This document shows positions 44,690 to 56,399 of a stretch of DNA of 64,000 bases, piece after piece. The stretch is from Prorocentrum cordatum (taxonomy: Eukaryota; Sar; Dinophyceae; Prorocentrales; Prorocentraceae), in contig CAUYUJ010004703.1 in assembly GCA_963575745.1 (NCBI GenBank), positions 432,497-496,496 of the forward strand. The letters are read 5' to 3'. Below the pieces are notes generated by a model. It did no database searches, was not told where the DNA came from, and saw only the letters and a program-made list of their open reading frames with translations. How positions within the stretch are numbered: the first letter of the stretch is position 1; every line of letters begins with the position of its first letter. The translations under genes and the position numbers were made by a program.

Positions 44690-45350
44690 GGTGCCGGACG
44701 CACTGGGGGGGTGGAGGGGGGGGGGGGGTACGTTACGGGGTGGGGTGGGGGAAGGGGGGGGGGTCTTCGAGGACGAGGACGAGAAAGGACGAGGAGGAGG
44801 GGGCAGGGACGAGACGAGAAAGGACGGGAGGACGGATGGGGGGAGGGCAAGGACGAGGAGGACGAGGAGGACGAGGAGGGGGCGAGGGGGGAGGGGAGGG
44901 GGATTCGAGGATCGGGGGGGGGTATATAAACGCGATCTATGGCTGCAGATGTCCTATCTCGAGAGAAAAACAAAGGAAGCACCTCAGAAAGCAGGGGGGG
45001 GGCCTCCGAGGAGCCCCGCGCCTCCTCGGAGGGCCGCCCCCCTGGCGCCGCAGCGACGCCTTTATCGCTCCCCGGGCCGGGCCGGCGCTTCCCGGGGAGA
45101 CGCGAGTAAAGAAGAGCACGAGTCCCAAGAGGCTCCCAGGAGACCGCAAATAAGGCACGATCCCAAGAAAAGCACGATCCCAAGAAAGGCACGAATCCCG
45201 CAAAAACAAAAGCACGGATCCCAAGAGAAGCGCGAAAAAAGAAAAGCACGAGGCCCCCAAAGAGGCCCCCCGGAGACCCAAAAGCTCCTCCCCACAGGTC
45301 CCCGGAAGCCGTCCGAAGAGACCCCAAGAAGCATCCATGAGGACTCTGGC
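44690..45350 (+). repeat. G-rich tract then degenerate CCAAGA repeat
   Basis: G/A-rich (GGGGGG and GACGAGGA words) to about 44935; then, at 45110-45350, CCCAAGA/AAGCACGA words related to the 29.2-kb block. No gene. Confidence 0.6.
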
Positions 45351-45444
45351 CCACGTCAGCGTCGTCGTCGCCGCCGCCGTTATCGTCGTCGTCGGCGTCG
45401 TCGTCGTCTCTCTTCAGGGTCGGCGGCACCGACCGTAGGGCCTT

Positions 45445-45580
45445 CGCAATAAGTACACAAGGCCCAGGACTCCCCATATTTGTCTGTGTCTTCTGGATCT
45501 TCGTTTTCCCCTCCACTTCCCCGATCTTGCCCATATATGCTCCTGGGAAGTGGGCGTAGAGTTCTGTCTGAGTCGACTTG
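45445..45580 (+). mobile_element. Element A, diverged copy 6
   Basis: CCAGGACTCCCCATATTTG, TTCGTTTTCCCCTCCACTTC and GCTCCTGGGAAGTGGG are in the order seen in element A, but CACACAAA start words are lost. Confidence 0.45.
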
Positions 45581-45599
45581 TCCCTACTGACTCTCTACC

Positions 45600-46217
45600 T
45601 TTGATCCTCACTTCCCCCCGCTCAGGCGCATCTGGCGGCACCTCGGCACCTCTGCTGCTGGCCAGAGCGGCCACGAACGGATGCCGCGACGCAGGTCCAA
45701 GAGACGGCCCGGGAACCAGAGCGCCTCCTGAGCCCAAAGTGGTCCTTAGTCGAGCGTCGCGGCTGCTCGGCTAAGCAGAGAGGTGGGCCTACGGCTACCT
45801 GGCCTCGCGTAGCTGCGCTGGCTGGCCGTCGAAGAAAGCAGAGGGGAGAAAGAAGCTGGGGAACGGGAGGACACAAGACAGACGAGACGAGAGACGAGAC
45901 GATCGAAAGGAGAGGAGGAAGGAGAGGGTAGAGGAGACGAGAGAAGCGAGCAGAGGAGAAGAAAGAGGGAGAGGGAGCAGGACCGGGAGAGGAGCGGGGA
46001 GCCGAACGAGCGGAGAGGAGCCGAACTCGAGGCGCCCAGCTCACACGAACTCCGTGACCAAAAGGACGCGGTGGCACACCCCTCACGACGCGGGTGCTCC
46101 GCGTGACTGACCTCGCAGCGTTGCGGCCCAGCTCGGCTCGGCTCCCGGAGGCTCAAGGCGTGGTAAAGAAGGGTGAGCGGGGCAAAGCAGAGAGAGAGGG
46201 AGGGGATACACTGGTGA

Positions 46218-46255
<38 letters not shown>

Positions 46256-46530
46256 ACCTTCACCAGAGCTGTGCCTCACAAAAAACCAGCCAAAATCCAA
46301 GCCCACCCCCCCCCATGCTAGAATTGAACACACACACACACACACACACACCCGTCCCCCCCCCCCCCATGCTAGGATTGAGACCCCCCCCCTCGGAAAT
46401 TCCCCCCCCCCCCTCTGGAACTGGGACCCCCACCCGTACGGCCGAGAGCCCCCCACCCACCCCCTCCGCTGACCTCTCCCCTATTCGGAGTGGGAGGGTC
46501 TAAACCCCCACCCTGCGCCCTGGCAAACGA
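45600..46530. other. Non-coding interval with GA and CA microsatellites
   Basis: Purine-rich 45835-46020, (GA)n at 46218-46252, (CA)n at 46328-46352, C-runs to 46460. No coding block recognised. Confidence 0.5.
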
Positions 46531-46534
46531 CGAA

Positions 46535-46612
46535 CACGACGACGATGACGCAACCGCCGCCGCGGACGACGACGACGACGACGACGCTGACGTTGGCGCT
46601 GGCGCGGACGCG

Positions 46613-46657
<45 letters not shown>

Positions 46658-46728
46658 AACAACCACAACCACAACCACAACAACGGCGACGACGACGACA
46701 ACAACACCAACAACAACAACAACAACAA

Positions 46729-46813
<85 letters not shown>

Positions 46814-47033
46814 AACAACAACCACAACAGCAACAGCAACAACATCGACAACAACAACAACAACAACACCAACAACAACAACAACGACGACGACGACGAC
46901 GACGACCACAACAACAACAACAACAACAACAACAACACCAACAACAACAACCACAACAACAACAACAACCACAACAACAACAACAACACCAACAACAACA
47001 ACACCAACAACAACAACATAAACACCAACAACC

Positions 47034-47066
<33 letters not shown>

Positions 47067-47102
47067 CTACCACCACCACCAACAACAACAACGACAATTA
47101 CT
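46535..47102 (+). repeat. (GAC/AAC)n compound array
   Basis: GAC-rich to 46650, then mostly AAC with CAC/ACC/GAC interruptions. Open as poly-Asn, poly-Thr or poly-Val depending on frame; not coding. Confidence 0.95.
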
Positions 47103-47399
47103 AGCACGTGGGGACACTCCGTTCTCACCAGTGCCAGGGTTTTCATACGACGCCCGCCAATACCCCCACTTTGTGGGGGGGCCGGTTCAAGCTCTACCAC
47201 ATTTCCAAACGACTCTTCGCCACCACCCACACCCAGCTTCCCGCCCTATGACGTTCGGACACTTCACTTCGTGGCCTGCGGACGACCGTGGCTACTACAC
47301 TGGCGCATGGGTACAGTGACTTGTTGTGGTAACATTTTCTGGACGCTAGCTTAGTATACGACTTTTCCCCCTGTTCCAACACTGGACACCTGTACTGGC

Positions 47400-48060
47400 A
47401 TGTGTCCCGCATGGTATGTTTTGCAAGGGATTGTGGCCCCTGGCAGGCGCGCGAACGCCGTTGAAAGAGCTTGCGAAAGTAGCTCGCGCGAGCTCATGTA
47501 ACATAAATGTTGAAAAACCATTGGTTTTTTAGGATTCGGACAGCGCGCGCGGGTAGAAATTTTGAAAATTCGTACAGATGTTTTTCGAGGACCTACGGTG
47601 CGATTCGTATGATTTTATGTTGCGCGGTGCTAAAATTCCTAAGAAACCCAATGGTTTTTGAAGATTTCGGCGTGCGCGCGCGAAGAAAAAACGAATGTGT
47701 CCCGCATGGTATTATTTGACAGGGATGATGGCCCTGGCAGGTGCGCAACCGTTGTTGGAGAAGTTCGAAGCACGTGAAAAAGTTGCTCGCAAAAGCCCGT
47801 TTGACAGAAATGTTTAAAAAGTGTTGGGTTTCCTACAAATCCGCAAGAGCGCGCGGGATGAAATTTTGACACTTTGTTTTTGAAAAACCATTGGTTTTTG
47901 ATGTTTTTATGTTAAAATCGCTACGAACACTAAGGTTTTGGAAGGATTTCGTCTTGCGCGCGCGAATGTCCACTTTACCTTATTTTTTGCAAGGGATTCT
48001 TGAAGTTTGGTTATGTTAGAACAAGAAATGTCCACTTTGCCTTATTTTTTGCAAGGGAAA
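47400..48060 (+). repeat. AT-richer ~290-bp degenerate tandem repeat
   Basis: GTGTCCCGCATGGTAT...CAAGGGAT...CCTGGCAGG near 47400 recurs near 47697; AAACCATTGGTTTTT occurs near 47515, 47648 and 47886; TTATTTTTTGCAAGGGA near 47980 and 48040. At least two full units. Confidence 0.65.
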
Positions 48061-48208
48061 ACCGCCCGTAACAAAACAACCGGATCCGGACCAACCCGTT
48101 TTGCCGGAGACTTCCTCACGAAAATGATGAAAACATGGCTGCGGCCTAGGCGCGGCGAGGGGGCCGTGCACCAGGGGTCCCAACAATAATTATTCTTTAG
48201 AAGTAATA

Positions 48209-48251
48209 ATGTTCAACAACGACGACAACGACGACAACGACGATAACGGCA

Positions 48252-48298
<47 letters not shown>

Positions 48299-48395
48299 GC
48301 TGATGCTGAAGCTAAGCTGACGCTGACGCTAACGCTGACGCTGGCGACGCAGACGATGACGAAAACGATGATGACAAGGACGACAACGACCGAGC

Positions 48396-48441
<46 letters not shown>

Positions 48442-48445
48442 GACG
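48209..48445 (+). repeat. (GAC)n compound array
   Basis: Two GAC blocks separated by a CTGACGCTAACGCTGACG stretch. Followed by GGGCGGGACAT words repeated at about 48450, 48479 and 48677. Confidence 0.9.
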
Positions 48446-48699
48446 AGGGCGGGACATTCAAAGCTTCGTGCGGGTTGGGTGGGCGGGACATAAGTCGGGA
48501 GGATCGGTCGGGCGGCGGGCCAATGAAGCGGGCGGGTCGAGGAGACGGACTAGGCACTATGGCAAACAGGCGGCACAATAAACGTAAGTGTCGCGATCAG
48601 GTGGGACTTCGAATGAGGTTGGTGAATAAGACACACAGGACAAACCGAGGACGGCGACGACGACGTCGACAACGACGGGCGGGATGTTAGAGTGAGCGG

Positions 48700-49680
48700 G
48701 CGGGCGAGACATTAAACAGAAACCTGGCGCGGTGATACGACAAAGCTGGGGAAACAAGCACCAAACATACAAAGGATAATGATGACGAGGACGACGGGTG
48801 TGACAGAAAGCGGGCCAGCGGGCGGGATTGTCAAATGCGAACCTCGCTCGTTTATTTCACAGGGCTCAGTGTCAGCGTCGTCGTCGACCGCGTCAGCGCC
48901 GCCGTCGTCAGCGGGGTCGTCGTGTTCATCGCCGTTTGCTGGCGCGCAAGGGGGAGATTTTACCACCCCTCCTGACGTTCGAAAGGCTGGGGAGCAGGTT
49001 CAAATCCCCCCCGCCTCCACGTCACCACGTGTGGAGTAGAGAGCGCCAGGGACTCTGGGGCGGGATCCCGATTAGGACCCCACCCTACAAGCGCCCACAG
49101 AAGGCGCCCTTTCCAGAGGCACGGAGAGGGCATTGGATAAGGAATCATTCGACGAGGAATCCAAGGTCTGGAAGCCAGCGGCGCTCGAATCGTGGCCCTC
49201 ATCGGGTGAGAGATCCTCCAGGTCCTGTAGCCTCCTGGGCACACTCCTTAACGAACGCCCCCACAGAGGAGGAGAGGACACCAGGGGAAGGCGGGGGCTT
49301 CGTTGGGCGGGAAACACATCCATCCGCGTCCACGGCTCCGCGGGCCCGGGCCCCCCGGGCCCCCGGGCCGCGACCCCCCGTGGCCACGGGGCGCTCTTGT
49401 TGCGGAGGCCCCGCGCGGAACGGCTCCGCGCGACCGCGCGTCCACGGGGGCCGCGTTCTGGAATCCAGACCGCGAGGCTGCGGAAGCGGGCAAAAACCGT
49501 GCCCGCCGCTCGCGGGGGACGGCGGGACGGGCGCGCGGTCCTCGACCCCGACCCCCGCGCGGCGAGCAGAGCGGGCGCCGCTGCTGCGGAACGCCACGGG
49601 CGTGGCCCGCCCTGGGGGCCCTGCGCCCGAACACGTGGCCACCTCCTGGGGGCTGGGCGCCGCTTCATGGGGGGCGATAC
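48700..49680. other. Non-coding GC-rich interval
   Basis: 49330-49620 is very GC-rich with short inverted words (CCGTGGCCACGG, CGCGCGGAACGG). No gene recognised. Confidence 0.45.
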
Positions 49681-49688
49681 ATTAACGG

Positions 49689-49850
49689 GCGAAGAACGGT
49701 ATAAAATACACTTTTTCGCCGTCGGGGACACCTGCCCCAGGGCGGCTGGAAAGTTTATAGCCTTACGGTGGCACCGTAGGGGTATCAACTTTCCAGCCGC
49801 CCAGGGGCAGGTGTCCCCGACGGCGAAAAAAATGTGATACCGTTCTTCGC
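49689..49850. mobile_element. 162-bp near-perfect hairpin element
   Basis: Two ~78-nt arms: GCGAAGAACGGTAT at 49689 is inverted as ATACCGTTCTTCGC ending 49850; TTTCGCCGTCGGGGACACCT pairs with AGGTGTCCCCGACGGCGAAA; CACCGTA/TACGGTG close a loop of a few bases near 49770. Only a handful of mismatches. No coding capacity; foldback element or structured transcript source. Confidence 0.9.
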
Positions 49851-49859
49851 TCGCTGAAT

Positions 49860-50455
49860 ACACGGAGGGGGGGAGGGGAAACGTGCACCTCTCGTGCCCA
49901 ACTGGGGGCCCCTTTCCGGGCAATCACGGAAGGCGCACCTCTCGTCCACCCCCCCGTTTTGTCGCCCCCACATGAGACGCAACGCCCGAAGGGGGGCGCA
50001 CTGCGCGCTTCCGCCGGCCTTCCGCCGGCGTTTCGCCGGCGCTGCCCTCGCTCGTCCTGCAGCCGCAAGCCTCCGCCAGAGACGTCGGCCCCTCGCTGCC
50101 CCTCCCCTCGGAGGCGGGAGGCCTGCCTGGAGCGCCCCGAGGTGTCCAGAGCGGGCGCAGCAACGGGGGCCCCAACGGCGACTGGGGCGGGCGAAAAGAA
50201 GCCATCGGGAGCCAGAAGGGTTCTGTTGCTCCCATCGTGCTCAAGGGCCGCATCCCAGAAATAATCCCGAGCACCCGGAAAAGTGTCGAAAGAGTGTCGA
50301 AACCGTCGAAACAGTGTCGGACGAGTGTCTCCCAGGGCCTGACACGTGAAAACCCTCGAGTTTGGGGGTACTTTTCTGGCGCTCGAAATTCTTTTCAGGT
50401 GGCCAAGGCTAAAGTAGGCTGGAACATCATAACAGAAGGGGCCAGTATGGTATCG
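49860..50455. other. Non-coding interval
   Basis: Short tandem CCTTCCGCCGG words near 50010-50040 and AGTGTCG(A/G)A words near 50290-50330. No gene recognised. Confidence 0.4.
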
Positions 50456-50457
50456 GC

Positions 50458-50521
50458 CTGCTGCGGAGGCAGCTGCTGCTGCTGCTGCGGCTGCTGCGGC
50501 TGCTGCTGCGGCTGCTGTGGC

Positions 50522-50557
<36 letters not shown>

Positions 50558-50605
50558 AGGAGCTGCTGCTGGAGCAGCAGCTGCTGCTGCTGCGGCGTCA
50601 GCCCG
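50458..50605 (+). repeat. (CTG)n microsatellite
   Basis: CTG with CGG interruptions, including about ten uninterrupted units near 50528-50560. Confidence 0.92.
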
Positions 50606-50744
50606 GACCTCTGCAAAGTGTCAACAGCCGATGATGCACACATACCTGCACACACACACACCTATATACATATACCTATACGACCACCCTTCGGTGATAA
50701 GGAGGTTGTGAGGGGAAAGAAAGGGGGGAACCAACATCTGACTC

Positions 50745-51950
50745 AATCGATATCACGATCGATCTCACTCAACGGGACATCACGGGACACCACGGGACAC
50801 TTGTCGATCTCAGTATCGATCTCACTATCGATCCCACTCAACGGGACACCACGCGACACCACGGGCCAGCACGGGACACCGCAGAACACCTCTCGATCTC
50901 ACTATCAGTCTCACTATCGATCTCACTCAACGGGACACCATAGGACACCACGGGACACCACGGGACACCTGTCGATCTAACCATCGATCTCACTATCGAT
51001 CTCACTCAACGGGACACCACGGGACACCGAGGGACACCTCTGTGCACCACATCGATCTCAGTATCGATCTCACTATCGATCTCACTATCGATCTCATTCA
51101 ACGGGACACCACGGGACACCACGGGACACCTGTCGATCTCACTGTCGATCTGACTATCGATCCCACTCAACGGGACACCACGGGACACCACGGGCCACCA
51201 CGAGCGACCACGGGACACCGCGGGACACCTCTCGATCTCACTATCGGTCTCACTATCGATCTCACTATCGATCTCACTCAATGGGATACCTTAGGACAGC
51301 ACGGGGCACCACGGGACAGCTGTCGATCTAACCATCGATCTCACTATCGATCTCACTCAACGGGACACCACGGGACACCACGGGACACGGCGGGACACCT
51401 GTCGATCTCACTATCGATCTCACTATCGATCTCACTTTTTGGGACACCACGGGACACCACGGGACACCGCGGGGCACCACATCGATCTCACTATCGGTCT
51501 CACTATCGATCTCACTCAACGGGACACCACAGGACACCACGGGACACCACGGGACACCTGTCGATCTCATTATCGATCTCACTATCGATCTCACTTTTTG
51601 GGACACCACGGGACACCACGGGACACCTCGGGGCACCGCATCGATCTCAATATCGATACTGGGACGCCCGGGACACCCGGGACACCCGGGACACCGCCCG
51701 GCCCAACCGGCCACCTGCGGACGGGAAAACGCCCGGGACACCCGGGACACCCGGGACACCGCCCGGCCCAACCGGCCACCGGCTGCTGGGCGACGGACTT
51801 TCGCTCCTACTTCGGCCTAGCTACAGGAGGATCACGCACAGCTTCGCCTCGGCCGCACGCACGACACGAACACGAAACCGAAACCGATTTCCCGGTGGGG
51901 GGTCTCCGTTTCACTGCGATCTCACCCCCAACCTCCGATACATATATATA
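50745..51950 (+). repeat. GATC-rich satellite array with unique end module, forward copy
   Basis: Units combine CGATCTCACTATCGATCTCA with one to four GGGACACCAC words; about 12 higher-order units to 51660, then short CCCGGGACA repeats. The module at 51840-51950 is the inverse of 26610-26720. Confidence 0.9.
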
Positions 51951-52010
51951 TATATACACATACATATACATAAACATATATATATATATATGTAGTCAGA
52001 TCTACATGTC

Positions 52011-52055
<45 letters not shown>
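51945..52055 (+). repeat. (TA)n-rich microsatellite
   Basis: ATATATAC and TATATA tracts directly after the satellite end module. Confidence 0.9.
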
Positions 52056-52059
<4 letters not shown>

Positions 52060-52689
52060 GCCCTTTGCTAGCGCGAGAACATAGTGCCTCCCCACCGCCC
52101 ACGCGCCCCCGCGTCCTCCTGCTGCAAGCTATGATTTATCTAAGTGCTACCAAGCCGCCGTGATCCTCCTGGCTTCGTCGAGGCTGGCTTCCGAGACGGC
52201 CACAGGCACAAGGGCAACATCAGCTAGCATCAGCTTCTGAGACAACAGAACCGCCCTCGGCGTACAGCAGTCCTCGACTCGCGTATAACTCGCCGTCCGA
52301 CCCAAAAAAGAACCATGGCTCTCAACGCTGCCCCTGTGAGCGTCACTCATCCCGAGATCTTCGTAGCGTTGTTCACACACAGAAGGTGGTAGCCTCGACC
52401 TCGTCCTCGGCTACTTTTCTGCACGCGAATGTATACCAGGCATTTGAGTTCGGGCTCTGATTACGCGGATGCTGTCCCAGCTTATCCCTGCACATTCCTA
52501 CTCAAAGGACTAGCTCACCTTGGCCTCAAGGTTTCCATGCCGCCCCGTGAAACTGCGATCTGAACAAGTCACGTCTCCACGCTGTTTGGTGGGCGCTCAA
52601 AGGCAACCGCGTATATCGAGATTCCCCAACACAATGTTTGCACTTAGGGTTGCTTACCTGTTTGTCATAAGGAACTGGGCTGCCTTGCG

Positions 52690-52850
52690 GTCTGGCGGTT
52701 ATGTGGTCCCCGTCGCCGCCCAGTCGCCGCCCCGTCGCCGCCTCGTCGCCGCCCGTCAGTCATCTGGGCTTGTCTGGCGGTCTGGCGGTTCCGTGGTCGT
52801 CATCGCCGCCCCGTCGCTGCCTCGTCGCCACCCGTCGTTTGGGCATACGG
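52690..52850 (+). repeat. Two-unit ~90-bp GC repeat (CGCCGCCCCGTCGCCGCC)
   Basis: GGCGGTT(A/C)(T/C)GTGGTC followed by CGCCGCC(C)CGTCGC occurs at about 52692 and 52783. Inverted relatives lie at 58205-58335. Confidence 0.7.
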
Positions 52851-52929
52851 GGCGACAACGCAATCGTGGAGGCCACTGGTCAAAAGTAGCCTGGTGACCG
52901 TTGTGCAGTTGTGCGTACCGCAAATGTGA

Positions 52930-54592
52930 ATATCTTCTTCGGTGGCGCTCCATATGAGGCCACGAAACGTGTGAGGGGTGTGCCGAAATGGGTGTGGGAG
53001 ACGCACGTGGACGGTGGCGCTGGGGCCTTAGGTGGAGCTCCCTATGGGGTCACGAAACGTGCGAGGGGTGCGCCGGCATGGGTGGGGGACGCGAGTGGAC
53101 GGTCGCACTGGGGCCTTCGGTGGAGCTCCCCATGGGGCCACGAAACGTGTGAGGGGGGTGCCGAAATAGGAGTGAGGGACGCATGTGGACGGTGGCATTG
53201 TGGCCGTCGGCGGAGCCCTGTGTGGGCCACGACACGTGTGAAGTGGGTGCCGACATTTGTGTGGGGGACGCGGACGGTGGTACTGGGGCCTTCGGTGGAG
53301 CTCCCTATGGGGCCACGGAACTTGAGAGGGGTGTGCCGAAATGGGTGCGGGAGACGCATGTGGACGGTGGCATTGGGGCCTTCGGTGGAGCTCCCGATGG
53401 GGCCACGAAACGTGCGGGGGGTGCGCCGACATGGGTGCGGGGGACGCATGTCGACGGTGGCATCGGGACCTTCGGTGGAGCTCCCTATGGAGCCACGAAG
53501 CGTGTGAGGGGTGTGCCGAAATAGGGGTGAGGGACACATGTGGACGGTGGCACTGGGGCCCTCGGTGGAACTACCTATGGGGCCACGAAGCGTATGAGGG
53601 GTGTGCCGAACTGGGTGTGGGGGACGCATGTGGACGGTGGCACTGGGGCCTTCGGTGGAGTTCCCGATGGAGCCACGAAACGTGTGAGCGGTGTGCCGAA
53701 ATGGGTGTGGGGGACGCATGTGGTCGGTGGCATTGGGGCCTTCGGTTAAGCTCCCGAGGGGGCCACGAAACGTGAGGAGCGCATCGAAATAGGAGCGGGG
53801 GACGCAGTGGACTAGGGCCTTCGGTGGAACTCACTATGGTGCCGCGAAACGTGTGAGGGGGGCCTCGAAATGGGGGAAGGGAACGCATGAGGACGGTGGC
53901 ACTGGGGCCTTCGGTGGAGCTCCTTATGGGGCCACGAAACGTGTGAGGAGTATGCCGAAATGAGTGCGGCAGACGCAGGTGGACGGTGGCATTGGGCCAT
54001 TCGGTGGAGCTCCCTATGGGGCCCGAAACGCGTGAAGGGTGTGCCGAAATCGGTGCGGGGGACGCGAATGGACGGTAGCACTGGGGCCTTCGGTGGAGCT
54101 CCCGATGGGGCCACGAAGCGTGTGAGGGGTGTGCCGAAGTGGGTGTAGGGGACGCATGTGGTCGGTTGCACTGGGGCCTTCGGTGGAGCTCCCCATGGGG
54201 CCACGAAACGTGTGAAGGGTGCGCCGAAATGGGCGTGGGGTACACATGTGGTCGGTGGCATTGGGGCCTTCGGTAGGGCTCTCTAATGAAGCCACGAAAC
54301 GTGTGAGGGGTGTGCCGAAATGGGTGTTGGGGACGCATGTGGTCGGTGGCACTGGGGCCTTCGGTGGAGCTCCCCATGGGGCCACGAAACGTGTGAGGAG
54401 TGTGCCGAAATGGATGTGGGGGACGCATGTGGACGGTGGCACTGAGGCCTTCGGTGGAGCTCCCTATGGGGCCACGAAACATGTAAGGGGTGTGCTGGAA
54501 TTTGTGTGGGGGACGCATGTGGACGGCAGCACTGGGGCCGTCGGTGGAGCTCCCGATGGGGCCACGAAACGTGTGAGGGGTGTGCCAAACTG
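52930..54592 (+). repeat. 90-bp satellite, about 19 units
   Basis: Each unit contains GGCCACGAAACGTGTGAGGG, TGCCGAAATGGGTG, GACGCATGTGGACGGTGGCA and GGGGCCTTCGGTGGAGCTCC. Unit starts fall every 86-91 bp from about 52963 to 54559. Because the period is close to 30 codons, all frames stay open; not taken as coding. Confidence 0.93.
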
Positions 54593-54597
54593 AGGGG

Positions 54598-54728
54598 GGG
54601 GACGGGAGGAGGGAGGAGGAGGAGGAGGAAGATGAGGAGGAGGAGGAGGAGAAGGAGGAGGAGAAGGAGAGGAAAGGAGAGGAGAGGAGAGGAGAGGAGA
54701 GGAGAGGAGAGGAAAGGAGAGGAAGAAC
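54598..54728 (+). repeat. (GGA)n / (GAGAG)n purine tract
   Basis: GGAGGA triplets grading into GGAGAGGAGA words. Confidence 0.9.
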
Positions 54729-55089
54729 GCGGGGATCGTCTTCTCAAAACGAGGTCCCAACACCACAAGATGGTTAGGAAAAATATTCCGTTAACGCCCC
54801 CCATGAGGCCCAAAGTGGCCCAAAACCTGAGGAACCGTGTTTTCTGCCTTTTCGCTAAGACCTTCTCGACGCTATAACTACCAGCGGCCCCCCTCCAGAC
54901 CCACTGGAGGTGGCGTGGGGGGGGGCGCGGGTAGGGGTCAAGACACCCTCCCCGCCCGCAAGCTACCTCGCTCACTCCCGCCCGCCCTCCCAACACATAA
55001 GTAGTGCCCGGGCCTCAGCATGTTCAGCGGTCGCATTTGAATGGGCAGCTAATGGGAACCAACACAGATCCCATGTACGCAACGCTGGG

Positions 55090-55295
55090 GCAAGATGCGC
55101 CACGCGTGCCAGACGCGCCACGCACATCAGGTGCGCCAGGCACCCCAGTGGCCCAAGCGTACCAGGCACGCCTGGTGCGCCAGATGCGCCACGTGATCCA
55201 CGTGCGCCATGTGTGCCGCATGCTCCAAACGCGCCAGGTGCGCCACGTTCGGGGCACGCGCAGAGTGTGCCAGGTGCGCCTGCGCACGTGGCATT
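55090..55295 (+). repeat. Degenerate ~9-10-bp repeat (GTGCGCCAG)
   Basis: About 18 variants of GCGCCAGGTGC/GCGCCACGTG. Confidence 0.6.
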
Positions 55296-55372
55296 TCATA
55301 TCGGGGAACGTGTCGGCTTCCACCAACTTTGTCGAAAACGAATGCGCAACCGCGGCGGGGTGGCCATCATCA

Positions 55373-55655
55373 TGTCTGGTGGGCCTGCACACAGCAGGCA
55401 AAACACCAGCACCCCGCCGTCCCAAAAACCAATGCACCATGATTGCGGGGTGCCCGCGCATGATCCAGATTTTACCTCAAAGTGAATGTTGCATTGCTTT
55501 TTGGTAGAGATGCTGGCCCTGCGCGCAGCAGGCAATATGCGAGCACCCCCGCCGTCCCTGTCAAAAACAATACAAAGTGCTCGCGCCCCCCCCCCGATCA
55601 TGACCCAAGATTTTGCCCCACAGTGATCTTCACACTGTGTTTTGTCAGGGATGGT
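55373..55655 (+). repeat. ~140-bp tandem duplication
   Basis: CTGCACACAGCAGGCAAAAC, CACCCCGCCGTCCC and CCAGATTTTACC in unit 1 match CTGCGCGCAGCAGGCAAT, CACCCCCGCCGTCCC and CAAGATTTTGCC in unit 2. Confidence 0.7.
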
Positions 55656-55829
55656 GTGGGGGGTCCTCATAGGTCCTGGTTGGCTGCCGGTCACCTGGGG
55701 GAGGGGATCTCTATCCATTGGGAACAATGATAAACCCAGCCCCGAAGGGGAAGAATGGGAAGATGGAATAGGCAAAACTCTACATCACTGACATTCTAAA
55801 CGGCAGGTGGGACACACACACACGCGCAT

Positions 55830-55872
55830 ATTCATATATCTATATATATATATCATGCATATCATGCATAGT

Positions 55873-55910
<38 letters not shown>

Positions 55911-56315
55911 TGCATGCATACATACATACATGCATGCATGCATGCAAGCAAGCAAGCATGCATGCATGCATACATACATACATGCATACGCATGCGTACA
56001 TACATGCATACATGCATACCTGCGTACATACACACATACTTACCTACCTACCTACCTACCTACCTACCTACCTACCTGCCTGCCTGCCTGCCTGCCTGCC
56101 TGCATGCATGCATGCATACATACATACATACATACATACATACGTACATATATGCATGCAGACATGCATTCATGCACGCATACGTGCATACATACATACA
56201 TGCATACATACATACATACATACATACATACATACATGCATGCATGCATGCATGCATGCATGCATGCATCCATACATGCATACATACATACATACGTACG
56301 TGCATCATCTAAATA
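55830..56315 (+). repeat. Compound TA, CATA/CATG, CCTA and CCTG tetranucleotide array
   Basis: (TA)n, (ATGC)n, (ATAC)n, then TACC and TGCC runs at 56040-56100, then ATAC/ATGC again. Open as His-Thr/Cys-Met repeats in all frames. Confidence 0.95.
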
Positions 56316-56399
56316 AGTACGCCCCCCCCCCGCCTGGGCCGGCCCACCCCGCAACCATCGGGGGAAGCCCGCTGATACCCACCCCGTTTCGCTCCCCAG

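Noticed and set aside
46481-47230. Poly-Val, poly-Asn and poly-Thr frames
   Set aside because: (GAC/AAC)n array; no unique flanking domain.
48985-49020. tRNA B-box-like GGTTCAAATCCCCC
   Set aside because: No T-arm pairing, no acceptor stem and no A box upstream.
49133-49923. Long overlapping frames on both strands at 49.1-49.9 kb
   Set aside because: Very GC-rich sequence with few stops; both strands open, and part is the hairpin element.
52147-52380. 77-codon minus-strand frame with non-repetitive sequence
   Set aside because: No family, no splice context and a short length; not enough to call.
53571-54518. 315-codon minus-strand frame
   Set aside because: 90-bp satellite; openness follows from the period.
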